This document shows, one piece after another, positions 19,220 to 27,499 of a stretch of 64,000 bases of DNA. Both the position numbers and the translations under genes were made by a program. The first letter of the stretch is position 1. Each line of letters starts with the position of its first letter. Origin of the DNA: Alphaproteobacteria bacterium (GTDB lineage Bacteria > Pseudomonadota > Alphaproteobacteria > Rhizobiales > Xanthobacteraceae); NCBI GenBank assembly GCA_005884685.1, contig VBAH01000027.1, positions 1 through 64,000 on the forward strand. The letters are read 5' to 3'. The notes beneath the pieces are model-generated. The model was not told the origin of the DNA, did not search any database, and saw only the letters and a list, made by a program, of their open reading frames with translations.

Positions 19220-20332
19220 TCACACCTCCCGGGTCTCGAAGTCGATGCGCGGATCGACCCAGGTGTAGGTGAGATCGGCGAGCAGGTTCACCACCAGCCC
19301 GACCAGCGAGAAGATGTAGAGCGTCGCAAACACCACCGGGTAATCGCGGTTGAGCACGCTCTCGAAGCCGAGCAGACCGAGGCCGTCGAGCGAGAAGATC
19401 GTCTCGATCAGCAGCGCGCCGGTGAAGAAGGCGTGCACGAAGGCGCCGGGAAATCCGGCGATCACGATCAGCATGGCATTGCGGAAGATGTGGCCGTAGA
19501 GGACCTGCGTGCTGGTGCAGCCCTTGGCCCGTGCCGTCAGCACGTATTGCTTGCGGATCTCGTCGAGGAACGAGTTCTTGGTCAGCAAGGTCATCGTCGC
19601 GAACGCGGCGAGCGCCATCGAGATGATCGGCAGCGTCAGGTGCCAGAAGTAATCGCCGATCTTGGCGTACCACGGCAGCGCGGCCCAGTTGTCGGAGGTC
19701 AGCCCGCGTAACGGGAAGATGTCCCAGAACGATCCGCCGGCGAACAGGATGATCAGCAGGATCGCGAACAGGAAACCGGGAATCGCATAGCCGATGATGA
19801 TGATGCTCGACGTCCAGGTATCGAACCGCGAGCCGTCCGCGACGGCCTTGCGGATGCCGAGCGGAATCGAGATCAGGTAGGTCAGCAGCGTCATCCAGAT
19901 CCCGAGCGACATCGAGACGGGAAGCTTCTCCTTGATGAGCTGAAGCACGCTGGTGTCGCGGAAAAAGCTCTTGCCGAAGTCGAACGTGGTGAAATTCCAG
20001 ATCATCAGGAAAAACCGCTGATAGGCGGGCTTGTCGAAGCCGAACTGCTTTTCCAGATTCTTGATGAATTCCGGATCGAGGCCCTGCGCGCCGCGGTATT
20101 TCGAGCTGACGCCACCGCCGGGAGACGCCTGCCCTGCCCCGCGCGCACCGAAATCGCCGCCCTGCGAGCCCGAGATGCGCGAGGTCGCGCCGGTGTCGGA
20201 GCCGGAGATCTGCGCGATCACGCGCTCGACCGGCCCGCCCGGGGCGAACTGCACGACGATGAACGACACCAGCATGATCCCGAGCAAAGTCGGGACCATG
20301 AACAGGATCCGGCGGGTGATGTAGGCGGCCAT
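19220..20332 (-). CDS. yejB: Oligopeptide ABC transporter permease (YejB-like)
   Basis: Inner-membrane permease of the Yej-type importer (370 residues). It begins with the DppB/YejB motif MAAYITRRILFMVPTLLGIM and VQFAPGGPVE. A Gly/Ser-rich periplasmic insertion lies at residues 43-80, as in YejB. Six membrane segments follow, and the cytoplasmic coupling loop is YVLTARAKGCTSTQVLYGHI near residue 275. The C-terminus (YTWVDPRIDFE) is family-typical. The stop is immediately followed by the yejE-like gene. A 38-nt gap separates it from the upstream binding-protein gene. Confidence 0.92.
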   Translation of the reverse strand: MAAYITRRILFMVPTLLGIMLVSFIVVQFAPGGPVERVIAQISGSDTGATSRISGSQGGDFGARGAGQASPGGGVSSKYRGAQGLDPEFIKNLEKQFGFDKPAYQRFFLMIWNFTTFDFGKSFFRDTSVLQLIKEKLPVSMSLGIWMTLLTYLISIPLGIRKAVADGSRFDTWTSSIIIIGYAIPGFLFAILLIILFAGGSFWDIFPLRGLTSDNWAALPWYAKIGDYFWHLTLPIISMALAAFATMTLLTKNSFLDEIRKQYVLTARAKGCTSTQVLYGHIFRNAMLIVIAGFPGAFVHAFFTGALLIETIFSLDGLGLLGFESVLNRDYPVVFATLYIFSLVGLVVNLLADLTYTWVDPRIDFETREV

Positions 20333-20370
20333 TCAGTCGATGTCTCGCGCGCGTGTCGCCAACATGAATA

Positions 20371-22227
20371 CTAGCGCCCCCGCTCGAGTTTCGCCGCCTT
20401 GTCCTGATCGTACCACCATGTCTCGGGAATGCCGCGGGCAAATCCGGGCTTCTTTGGCGGAAAGCCGAACACGTCCCAATAGGCAATACGGTGTGCCGCC
20501 AGATACCAATGGGGGATCCAGTAGCGTCCGGCGCGGATCACGCGGTCGAGCGCGCGGCAGGCGAACACGAGTTCGGAGCGCGTCTGCGCCGCGATGATCT
20601 TCTCGATCAGCGCATCGATGACCGGATCGGCGATACCGCCGAGATTGTTGGAACCCGGAATCCTGGCGGATTGCGCAGAGAAGTAGGAGCGCAGCGAATC
20701 CCCCGGCGCTGTGGAGAAGGCGAACCGGGTCGTCGTGATGTCGAAGTCGAAATCGTCGACGCGCTTGCGATATTGCACCGGATCGACCATGCGCAGCGTC
20801 GCCGCGATGCCGAGCAATTCCAGGTTCTTGATGAGCGGCATGTGGTGCGGCTGGAAGCTCGGCTCATCGAGCAGAAACTCGACGGCGAATTGCTCACCGC
20901 TCGCATCGACGAGCTTGCCGTCCCTGATGCTGTAGCCGGCTTGTTGCAGGAGTTGCATGGCGCGGCGCCGCATCGTGCGGTCCTGGCCGGAGCCGTCCGA
21001 GATGGGCGGCAGGTAGGGTTCGGCAAACACTTCATCGGATACCTTGCCCCGAAACGGCTCCAGCAGCGCAAGCTCCTCGGGCCGCGGTTTTCCCTCGGCG
21101 GTGAGATCCGAGTTCTGAAAGACCGAGAACGTGCGCTTGTAGGCGCCGTACATGATGGTCTTGTTGGTCCACTCGAAATCGAATGCGTTGATGAACGCCT
21201 CGCGCAGCATCGGGTCCTTGAACTTGTCCCGGCGCGTATTGAAGAACCAGCCCTGCCCGCCGGACGGCGTGTCGTCGGGCAGAATCGCCTGCTTGACGCG
21301 ACCGTCCTTGAGCGCGGGGAAGTCGTAGCGCGTCGCCCAGGTGCGCGCCGTGAACTCCTCGCGGAACAGATAATTCTTGCCGGTGAAAGCCTCGAAGCCG
21401 ACGTCACGGTCGCGGAAGAAATCGAAGCGCACGGTGTCGAAGTTGTTCTGGCCGCGCTGGATCGGCAGATTTGCGCCCCACCAGTCCTTCACGCGATCGT
21501 ATTCGATGTAGCGGCCGGCTTCGAAACGCCCCACCTTGTAGGGCCCCGAGCCGAGAGGGATCTCGAGGGTCGTTTCGTCGAAATTCTTCACCGAGTAATA
21601 AGCCTTCGAGAAGATCGGCAGCACTGCGACGAACAGCGGCACGTCGCGTCCGCGCTTCGGCGCAAATCCCAGCACGACTGTCAGGTCGTCCTCGGCCATC
21701 GCGCCGGAAAAATCCCGCGTGAGCTGCTGGATGATGGGATGGCCCTTTTCCTTCAGGAGATTGAGCGAGAAAGCGACATCGTGCGCCGTCAGCCGGCTGC
21801 CGTCATGAAAACGCGCCTCGGGGCGCAGCAAATAGCGATAAGTGAGCTTGTCTGCGGAAATCCGCACGGCGCGTGCCGCTAGCCCGTACATGCTGTCCGG
21901 CTCGTCTGCGGCAGGCTGCATCAGCGACGCGAAGGTAAGCTGCATTCCCTGCGCGCCGTCACCCTTGAGGATGTAGGCGTTCAGGGAATTGAAGGTGAGG
22001 AAATTCTGGTTGTATTGCCGCGAGGGACCGATCTGCGAAAACACGCCGCCCTTCGGGGCATTGACGTTGACGTATTCGAGCTGCGCGAAGTCCGCCGGAT
22101 ATTTCAGGTCGCCGAACGAGGAGATGCCGTGCGTTTCGATTTCGCCGGCGGCAAATACCGGCCCGCTGGCGCCAATGCCGGCAAGTGCGCCGGCACCGAT
22201 CAGGACATCACGGCGGGTAGCGGCCAC
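20371..22227 (-). CDS. Extracellular solute-binding protein family 5 (YejA-like), second copy
   Basis: Periplasmic oligopeptide-type receptor (618 residues, SBP_bac_5 fold). It starts with GTG at 22227, overlapping the stop of the upstream binding-protein gene by 1 nt (TAGTG). The N-terminus ATRRDVLIGAGALAGIGASG followed by PVFAAG is a short twin-arginine-like signal. Conserved family features include YEFVN-like LEYVNVNAPKGG near residue 45, FNSLNAYILKG near 80, and KVGRFEAGRYIEYDRVKDWW near 250. It is a close relative of the receptor encoded just upstream, so the transporter has two receptors. The 3' neighbour is the yejB-like permease. Confidence 0.9.
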   Translation of the reverse strand: MAATRRDVLIGAGALAGIGASGPVFAAGEIETHGISSFGDLKYPADFAQLEYVNVNAPKGGVFSQIGPSRQYNQNFLTFNSLNAYILKGDGAQGMQLTFASLMQPAADEPDSMYGLAARAVRISADKLTYRYLLRPEARFHDGSRLTAHDVAFSLNLLKEKGHPIIQQLTRDFSGAMAEDDLTVVLGFAPKRGRDVPLFVAVLPIFSKAYYSVKNFDETTLEIPLGSGPYKVGRFEAGRYIEYDRVKDWWGANLPIQRGQNNFDTVRFDFFRDRDVGFEAFTGKNYLFREEFTARTWATRYDFPALKDGRVKQAILPDDTPSGGQGWFFNTRRDKFKDPMLREAFINAFDFEWTNKTIMYGAYKRTFSVFQNSDLTAEGKPRPEELALLEPFRGKVSDEVFAEPYLPPISDGSGQDRTMRRRAMQLLQQAGYSIRDGKLVDASGEQFAVEFLLDEPSFQPHHMPLIKNLELLGIAATLRMVDPVQYRKRVDDFDFDITTTRFAFSTAPGDSLRSYFSAQSARIPGSNNLGGIADPVIDALIEKIIAAQTRSELVFACRALDRVIRAGRYWIPHWYLAAHRIAYWDVFGFPPKKPGFARGIPETWWYDQDKAAKLERGR

Positions 22228-24122
22228 TAACGCGATCCTGTCTTGGCGGCGCGCTCGGCGTCCCACCACCAGATGGCCGGGAACGCGGACGAGCCGTACT
22301 CGGGCAGCTTCTCCGGACGGCCGAAGCGGTCCCAGCGCGCCGCACGCGTCTTGTTGTAGGTGAATTGCGGCACCACGTAGTGGTTCCACAGCAGCACGCG
22401 ATCGAGCGCCTTGGAGGCGGCAACCAGCTCGGCGCGATCCTTCGCGAAGATGATGCGCTCGATCAGTGCATCGACCGCCGGATTCCGGATGCCCGCATAG
22501 TTGCGCGAGCCGATGCGATCGGCTGCTGCCGAGCTCCAGAAATCGCGCTGCTCGTTGCCGGGCGAGAGCGACTGCGTCCAAACCGTGGTGATGCTGTCGT
22601 AGTCCCAGTTGCGCTCGCGATTGACGTATTGGGCCTCATCGACGGTGCGCACGCTCACCGTGATGCCGAGCCGTTCCAGCGAAGGCTTGTAGAACAGCAC
22701 GAAACGATCGGAGTTCGGATCGTAGGTGAGGAACTCGATCGAGAACGGCTCGCCGGTTTTGGCATTCGTGAGTTTGTGGTTGCGGATCTCGTAACCCGCG
22801 TCCTTCAACAGCCGGATGGCCTCGCGCAAGTTCGCGCGGACATTCTCCGGCGTTCCGCCGACCGGGTTCTTGAACGGCTTGGTGAAGACTTCGGCCGGAA
22901 CCTGGTCGCGCACGGTGTCCAGGATTTCCAGCTCCTTGCCCTCGGGCAGTCCCGCGGAGGCAAGCTCGGTACCCTCGAAGTAACTGTTGATGCGCTGGTA
23001 CTGGCCGAAGAACAGCTGCTTGTTCATCTCCTCGAAATCGAACGCGTAGTTCAGCGCGAGGCGCACGCGCGGGTCGGCGAATTTCTCGCGCCGCGTGTTG
23101 AGTACGAAACCCTGCATGCGGCCGCTGGCGCGATTGGGGAATTCCTCCAGCACCACGCGCTGGTCCTTCACCGCAGGGAAATCGTAGGCGGTGGCCCAGT
23201 TCTTTGCCGAATTCTCGGTGCGCCAGTCGAGCGCATCGCCCTTGAAGGCTTCGAGCGCGACCGTGGAGTCGCGGAAATATTCGTAGCGTATCTCGTCGAA
23301 GTTATCGCGCCCGACATTCACGTTGAGGTCCTTGCCCCAGTAGTCCGTCACGCGTTCGAGCGCGATGGTGCGGCCGGCGACGAAGTCCTTGATGCGGTAG
23401 GCGCCGCAGCCGAGCGGCGGCTCGAGCGTGGTCGCCGCCACATCGCGCTTCCTGCCCGACGCATCGGTGCCTTCCCACCAATGCTTCGGCAGCACGTTGA
23501 GCTGACCGACGATCTGCGGCAGTTCGCGGTTGCCGGGACCGTCGAACGTGAAGGTGATGTCGCGCTCGGCCGTCTGCTCTGCCTTCACGACGTGGCGATA
23601 GTAGGCCGAGAGCATCGGATGATTTTTCTGGAACGCCTGCAGCGAGAAGATCACGTCGTCCGGCGTCACCGGCTTGCCGTCATGCCACCTGGCTTGCGGG
23701 CGCAGCCGGTATGTGACCGAGGAGAAATCGGCCGGATGGCTGACGGCTTCGGCGAGCAAGCCATATTCGGTCGAGACTTCGTCCGACGACGGCACCATCA
23801 GGGTGTCGTAGATCTCGTTGATGCCCGCCGCGATCGTCCCTTTCACGCCGGAGACGACGATATTGAAATTGTCGAACGTCCCGAAGCCGCCGAGCCGCAC
23901 CGTGCCGCCCTTCGGGGCCTTCGGATTGACATAGTCGAACTGCTTGAAGCCGGGCGGATACTTCAGCTCGCCGAACAGCGAGAGGGCGTGACGCCAGAGT
24001 GTCTCTTCGGCGCGCGCGCCACCCGCCCCGGCGATCTGGCTCAGCGGATCGATGGCAGCAGCGGCAGGCGCGACGATTGCGGCGGTGCCGCTGCGCAAGA
24101 GGGTCCGGCGGGAAAGCTTCAC
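22227..24122 (-). CDS. Extracellular solute-binding protein family 5 (YejA-like), first copy
   Basis: Periplasmic receptor (631 residues) for the Yej-type importer. A clear Tat signal is seen (KLSRRTLLRSG followed by TAAIVAPAAAAI), with cleavage near ARA-EE. Family features are KQFDYVNPKAPKGGTVRLGG near residue 65, LLAEAVSHPADFSSVTYRLRP near 125 and AYRIKDFVAGRTIALERVTD near 255. I chose the GTG at 24122 because GGGAG lies 7 nt upstream and the Tat motif follows at once; a TTG 14 codons earlier is less likely. It is the first gene of the operon SBP-SBP-yejB-yejE-[HTH/PIN]-yejF-dehydrogenase. Likely ligands are oligopeptides or peptide-like compounds. Confidence 0.9.
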   Translation of the reverse strand: MKLSRRTLLRSGTAAIVAPAAAAIDPLSQIAGAGGARAEETLWRHALSLFGELKYPPGFKQFDYVNPKAPKGGTVRLGGFGTFDNFNIVVSGVKGTIAAGINEIYDTLMVPSSDEVSTEYGLLAEAVSHPADFSSVTYRLRPQARWHDGKPVTPDDVIFSLQAFQKNHPMLSAYYRHVVKAEQTAERDITFTFDGPGNRELPQIVGQLNVLPKHWWEGTDASGRKRDVAATTLEPPLGCGAYRIKDFVAGRTIALERVTDYWGKDLNVNVGRDNFDEIRYEYFRDSTVALEAFKGDALDWRTENSAKNWATAYDFPAVKDQRVVLEEFPNRASGRMQGFVLNTRREKFADPRVRLALNYAFDFEEMNKQLFFGQYQRINSYFEGTELASAGLPEGKELEILDTVRDQVPAEVFTKPFKNPVGGTPENVRANLREAIRLLKDAGYEIRNHKLTNAKTGEPFSIEFLTYDPNSDRFVLFYKPSLERLGITVSVRTVDEAQYVNRERNWDYDSITTVWTQSLSPGNEQRDFWSSAAADRIGSRNYAGIRNPAVDALIERIIFAKDRAELVAASKALDRVLLWNHYVVPQFTYNKTRAARWDRFGRPEKLPEYGSSAFPAIWWWDAERAAKTGSR

Positions 24123-24273
24123 GGAATGGCTCCCAAAGTCGTCGCACCCACAATTTTCGGTCAATTATGTCAGTTTTCCGGTGCTTCAACAGACACCTTG
24201 GTTCAGGTGTGCGTTATCCCGCGCCGGCACTGACGCGCGAATCGTCGCAGCGAACGCGCAGATCCGAAACCGG

Positions 24274-24900
24274 CTACTTCTTCTGCCCGGCGGGCACCTC
24301 GGCCGGCTTCGCAGCGGCACCCGCGGCAGGCGCTTCGGCCGGCTTTGCGGCGGCGCCTGCGTCCGCCGCCTTGGGCAGCGGGGCCGGATTGTCCGACTTG
24401 GAGTTCAGGTAGGCGATCACGTCGGCGCGCTCGCTGCCGCGCGGGAGGCCGGCAAAGCTCATCTTGGTGCCGGGCGCGAAAGCCTTCGGATTGGCGAGGA
24501 ATTTGTCGAGGTCGTCGACGCTCCAGTTGCCGCCCTTGCCCTTGAGTGCAGCCGAATAGTCGAACTTGGCTTCGGTGCCCTTCGGGCGCCCGACCACGCC
24601 GTAGAGATTGGGACCGACGCGGTTCGGCTCGCCCTTGCCGAAGGTGTGGCAGGCTGCGCATTTCTTGGCTGCGTTCGCGCCCTTCTCGACGGTCGCGCTG
24701 GCGAGCAGCTTCTCGATCGGCTCGTCCGGCTCTTTCGCCGCCGCGGGGCCAGCGGTGGATTCTGTCGCGGCGACTTCGAAGCCGGGCTTGGCGGGCTTCG
24801 CCGGATGAAACACCGCCTCGGCGGCGATGTTGAGCGAGAGCAGGCACAGGCAGGTAAACAGCAACGCGCCCAGGATCTTGTTGATTTCGAAGGAGTCCAT
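24274..24900 (-). CDS. cycM: Membrane-anchored cytochrome c (CycM-like)
   Basis: Electron carrier of the c552/cy type, anchored in the inner membrane and able to pass electrons from the bc1 complex to terminal oxidases. The 208-residue protein begins with MDSFEINKILGALLFTCLCL, an uncleaved signal-anchor. A Pro/Ala linker and a class I cytochrome c domain with CAACH at about residues 81-85 and the axial Met in GTKMSFAGL near 145 follow. The C-terminal 35 residues are a low-complexity Ala/Pro/Lys tail with a repeated KPAE unit. It is divergent from kdsB with 141 nt between. The combination of anchor and single haem domain is characteristic of alphaproteobacterial CycM. Confidence 0.92.
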   Translation of the reverse strand: MDSFEINKILGALLFTCLCLLSLNIAAEAVFHPAKPAKPGFEVAATESTAGPAAAKEPDEPIEKLLASATVEKGANAAKKCAACHTFGKGEPNRVGPNLYGVVGRPKGTEAKFDYSAALKGKGGNWSVDDLDKFLANPKAFAPGTKMSFAGLPRGSERADVIAYLNSKSDNPAPLPKAADAGAAAKPAEAPAAGAAAKPAEVPAGQKK

Positions 24901-25041
24901 CGCGAACTCGGCTCCTCAAGGCGGGAAATGATGTGAATCGGTGCTGGAGCGGCACCCGGCGGGGCCGACACATAGCCGGTTTGCCGCCGCGCTGGCAACC
25001 CGTATAAGCGGCGCCGTTGCTGTGACAGAAATCCGCTTCCG

Positions 25042-25785
25042 ATGGACCAATCCGACGTTCTGATCCTCATTCCGGCGCGCATGGCGTCGGTGCGACTGCC
25101 GGGCAAGCCGCTCGCCGACATCGGCGGCGAAGCGATGATCGTGCGTGTGATGCGGCGCGCCGAGGAGGCAGCCGTCGGGCCCGTGATGGTGGCAACGGAC
25201 GCGCCGGAGATTGCCGATGCCGTGCGGGCAGCCGGCGGCCGGGCCGTGATGACGCGCAGCGACCACACGACCGGCTCGGACCGCATTTTCGAGGCGCTCG
25301 GAATCGCCGACCCGGAGGCGCGCGCGAAAGTCGTCGTCAATGTGCAGGGCGATTTCCCGATGCTGAGCCCCTCCGACATCAAGGCGGCGCTCGGGCCCCT
25401 CGCCGATCCGGCGGTCGACATCGCGACGCTTGCGCTGGAGATCAGCGAGGACGCCGAGCGCACCGATCCCAACGTCGTCAAGGCGATCTGCTCGCCGGTT
25501 GCGCCCGGGCGCTTCCGCGCGCTTTATTTCACCCGCGCGACCGCGCCCGCGGGCGAGGGGCCGCTGTATCATCACATCGGGCTCTACGCATACCGCCGCG
25601 CAGCGCTCGCGCGCTTCGTCAAGCTGCCGCCGTCGATGCTCGAGCAGCGCGAGCGCCTCGAGCAGTTGCGCGCGCTCGAAGCCGGCATGCGGATCGACGT
25701 GGCGCTGACCGAAAACGCGATCTTCGGCGTCGACACGCCCGAGCATCTGGAGAAGGCGCGCGCGCTGCTTGCGCCGCGTGGTTGA
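25042..25785 (+). CDS. kdsB: 3-deoxy-manno-octulosonate cytidylyltransferase (KdsB)
   Basis: Activates Kdo with CTP to CMP-Kdo for lipopolysaccharide inner-core synthesis in the cytoplasm. The 247-residue protein starts with the nucleotide-binding signature [20 protein letters not shown], followed by [25 protein letters not shown] and [11 protein letters not shown], all in the family order. [14 protein letters not shown] near residue 180 is the conserved substrate region. Length matches the family (about 245-250). No clear Shine-Dalgarno sequence precedes the ATG. The prephenate dehydratase gene begins 32 nt downstream, so the two are likely co-transcribed, a common arrangement in this order of bacteria. 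Confidence 0.95.
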   Translation: MDQSDVLILIPARMASVRLPGKPLADIGGEAMIVRVMRRAEEAAVGPVMVATDAPEIADAVRAAGGRAVMTRSDHTTGSDRIFEALGIADPEARAKVVVNVQGDFPMLSPSDIKAALGPLADPAVDIATLALEISEDAERTDPNVVKAICSPVAPGRFRALYFTRATAPAGEGPLYHHIGLYAYRRAALARFVKLPPSMLEQRERLEQLRALEAGMRIDVALTENAIFGVDTPEHLEKARALLAPRG

Positions 25786-25817
25786 CCCTTGAGGAAGCGG
25801 CGCGTACGGGACTGACC

Positions 25818-26675
25818 ATGAGCAAGCTGACCATCGCCTTCCAGGGCGAGCCCGGAGCCAACTCCGACATCGCGGCGCGCGAGGCCTATCCGGGCTGCGT
25901 GCCGTTGCCGTGCGCAACGTTCGAGGATGCGCTCGCGGCGGTGCAGCGCGGCAAGGCCGACCTCGGGATGATCCCGATCGAGAATTCGATCGCCGGGCGC
26001 GTCGCCGACATCCATCACCTGTTGCCGCATGCCAGGCTGCACATCGTCGGCGAGTATTTCCTGCCGATCCATTTCAACCTGATGGCGCCGAAGGGCGCCA
26101 CGCTGAAGACCGTCAAGTCGGTCGAGAGCCATATCCACGCGCTCGGCCAATGCCGCCGCTTCATCCGCAAGCACGGCTTCAAGCCGGTGATCGCCGCCGA
26201 CACGGCCGGCGCGGCGCGGCATATTTCCGAGACGGGCGACGTGACGCGCGGCGCGCTCGCGCCGAAAATGGCAGCGAAGATCTACGGTCTGAAGGTGCTG
26301 GCCGAAAACGTCGAGGACGAGGACCACAACACGACGCGCTTCGTGATCCTCTCGCGCGAGCGCAGGTATGCCAAGCCCGGGAATGGCCTGGTCGTGACCA
26401 CGTTCGTGTTCCGCGTGCGCAACCTGCCGGCCGCGCTCTACAAGGCGCTCGGCGGCTTTGCCACCAACGGCGTGAACATGACCAAGCTCGAAAGCTACAT
26501 GATCGAGGGCAATTTCTTCGCCACCATGTTCTACGCCGACGTCGAGGGCCACCCGGACGATCGCGGGCTTGCCTTCGCGCTCGAGGAGCTGAAGTTCTTC
26601 TCGCGCGAGCTCACGATCCTCGGCGTCTACCCGGCGCACCCGTTCCGCGCGACGTTCAAGGAAAAGAAAGCCTGA
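25818..26675 (+). CDS. pheA: Prephenate dehydratase (PheA, monofunctional)
   Basis: Converts prephenate to phenylpyruvate in phenylalanine synthesis (285 residues). The dehydratase domain (about 1-180) starts with KLTIAFQGEPGANSDIAARE and carries the catalytic Thr in DHNTTRFVILSR. The C-terminal ACT domain (about 195-275) has GVNMTKLESYMIEGNFF, where the usual ESRP reads ESYM, so Phe feedback could differ from the E. coli type. ATG 25818 is preferred over a TTG 12 codons upstream. It lacks a chorismate mutase domain. It is followed by a small alpha-beta protein gene 25 nt downstream. Confidence 0.94.
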   Translation: MSKLTIAFQGEPGANSDIAAREAYPGCVPLPCATFEDALAAVQRGKADLGMIPIENSIAGRVADIHHLLPHARLHIVGEYFLPIHFNLMAPKGATLKTVKSVESHIHALGQCRRFIRKHGFKPVIAADTAGAARHISETGDVTRGALAPKMAAKIYGLKVLAENVEDEDHNTTRFVILSRERRYAKPGNGLVVTTFVFRVRNLPAALYKALGGFATNGVNMTKLESYMIEGNFFATMFYADVEGHPDDRGLAFALEELKFFSRELTILGVYPAHPFRATFKEKKA

Positions 26676-26700
26676 CAGCAGGGCGCAGCCGAGGGAGACG

Positions 26701-27027
26701 ATGATGGCCAAGAAGGGACGCAAAGTCCGGCGCACGCTGCATTTGCGGTTTACCCTGCCGTCGGCCGATCCCTCGCAACTGCTCGCGCTGGTGAATGCGT
26801 CGAAGCCGTTCTACGAAATGCTCGGCGGCACCGAGGTGCGGCTCATCCAGAACGTCGACGATCCCGGCAAGTTCATCCAGACGATCGAGTACGAGACGCC
26901 CGAGGAGATGGAGGTCAACCGCGCGCGCATCGCGGGCGACATGCGCATGCAGGGCATTCTGACCGCGTGGCGCACGATGCTGCCGGGCGGCGTGGAGATC
27001 GACGTGTTCAAGGACGTCGAGCCGTAA
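26701..27027 (+). CDS. Small protein of unknown function, ferredoxin-like fold predicted
   Basis: The 108-residue protein begins MMAKKGRKVRRTLHLRFTLP and shows a beta-alpha-beta pattern (LHLRFTLPS, PSQLLALVNASKPFYEML, EVRLIQNVDDPGKFIQTIEY, ETPEEMEVNRARIAGDMRMQ). This resembles dimeric alpha-beta-barrel proteins such as antibiotic-monooxygenase-like or NIPSNAP-like folds. There are no clear catalytic residues. GGGAG lies about 5 nt before the first ATG; the second ATG is the next codon. It follows pheA closely and may be in the same transcript. I do not recognise a named family. Confidence 0.75.
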   Translation: MMAKKGRKVRRTLHLRFTLPSADPSQLLALVNASKPFYEMLGGTEVRLIQNVDDPGKFIQTIEYETPEEMEVNRARIAGDMRMQGILTAWRTMLPGGVEIDVFKDVEP

Positions 27028-27033
27028 CCTTTG

Positions 27034-27077
27034 CCCTCATGCCGAGGAGCGTGTGAAGCACGCACCTCAGGATGAGG
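27034..27077. repeat. CCTCAT..ATGAGG palindromic element
   Basis: A short palindrome with CCTCATG/CATCC TGAGG-like ends and an internal AGCGTG-tgaag-CACGC hairpin. It lies between two convergent genes and encodes the last codons and stop of the minus-strand gene that ends at 27067. Confidence 0.65.
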
Positions 27078-27381
27078 CCTGTGAGGCCCGTCGGCCGCGC
27101 CAGCCATGCCATTTGTCGAGGCCCCAGCGGAGCGCTCTCGCCGTTGGCCGGCGCAAGAACGGCACGTCGATCGCGAGCAGCGCGAGGCCCGCCGCAAACC
27201 TTGAATTGAGACCCGGCGTCGCGGACACCAGGCCAGCGATCAGCAGCAGAATGCCGACCGGCAGACGCACCCACTTCCAGTCGGGCCGCCGCAGTTTGTG
27301 AACCGGTTTGGCGACAGGTTTGGGCAATTCCTGCTCCAGACGGTCCAGTTGTTCGTTGAGCTGGCGCTTGCGCTCTCCCAT
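27067..27381 (-). CDS. Small putative inner-membrane protein
   Basis: The 104-residue protein has an N-terminal charged, coiled-coil-like segment (RKRQLNEQLDRLEQELPKPV), one or two hydrophobic helices (WVRLPVGILLLIAGLVSATP and FAAGLALLAIDVPFL) and a basic, tryptophan-containing tail (RWGLDKWHGWRGRRASQ). The layout suggests a cytoplasmic N-terminal helix followed by a hairpin in the inner membrane, reminiscent of PGPGW-type small membrane proteins. Function is unknown. Its 3' end runs into a palindromic repeat, so the last few residues may be recently altered. Confidence 0.65.
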   Translation of the reverse strand: MGERKRQLNEQLDRLEQELPKPVAKPVHKLRRPDWKWVRLPVGILLLIAGLVSATPGLNSRFAAGLALLAIDVPFLRRPTARALRWGLDKWHGWRGRRASQASS

Positions 27382-27424
27382 GCGGCGGAAAACGCGGGGG
27401 CCGATGAGGGAGTTCCAACATCAT

Positions 27425-27492
27425 TCCGCTCGTTCTCGCGAACGGGACCCAGCGCCAACAACTGGATGCCCGCCTTCGCGGGCATGAGCGGA
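27425..27492. repeat. Composite palindromic element (TCCGCTC/GAGCGGA type), shorter copy
   Basis: This unit has the same TCCGCTC and GAGCGGA ends as the element at 931-1010. The first internal hairpin is degenerate (TTCTCGCGAACGGGA) and the second is GCCCGC-cttc-GCGGGC. It lies between the phosphomannomutase stop and the small membrane protein start on the minus strand. Confidence 0.8.
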
Positions 27493-27499
27493 CTGTCGG

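Noticed and set aside
19224-20486. Long N-terminal extension of the yejE-like frame (815-codon version)
   Set aside because: It is the out-of-frame shadow of the yejB-like gene; permease sequence only begins after the GTG at 19217.
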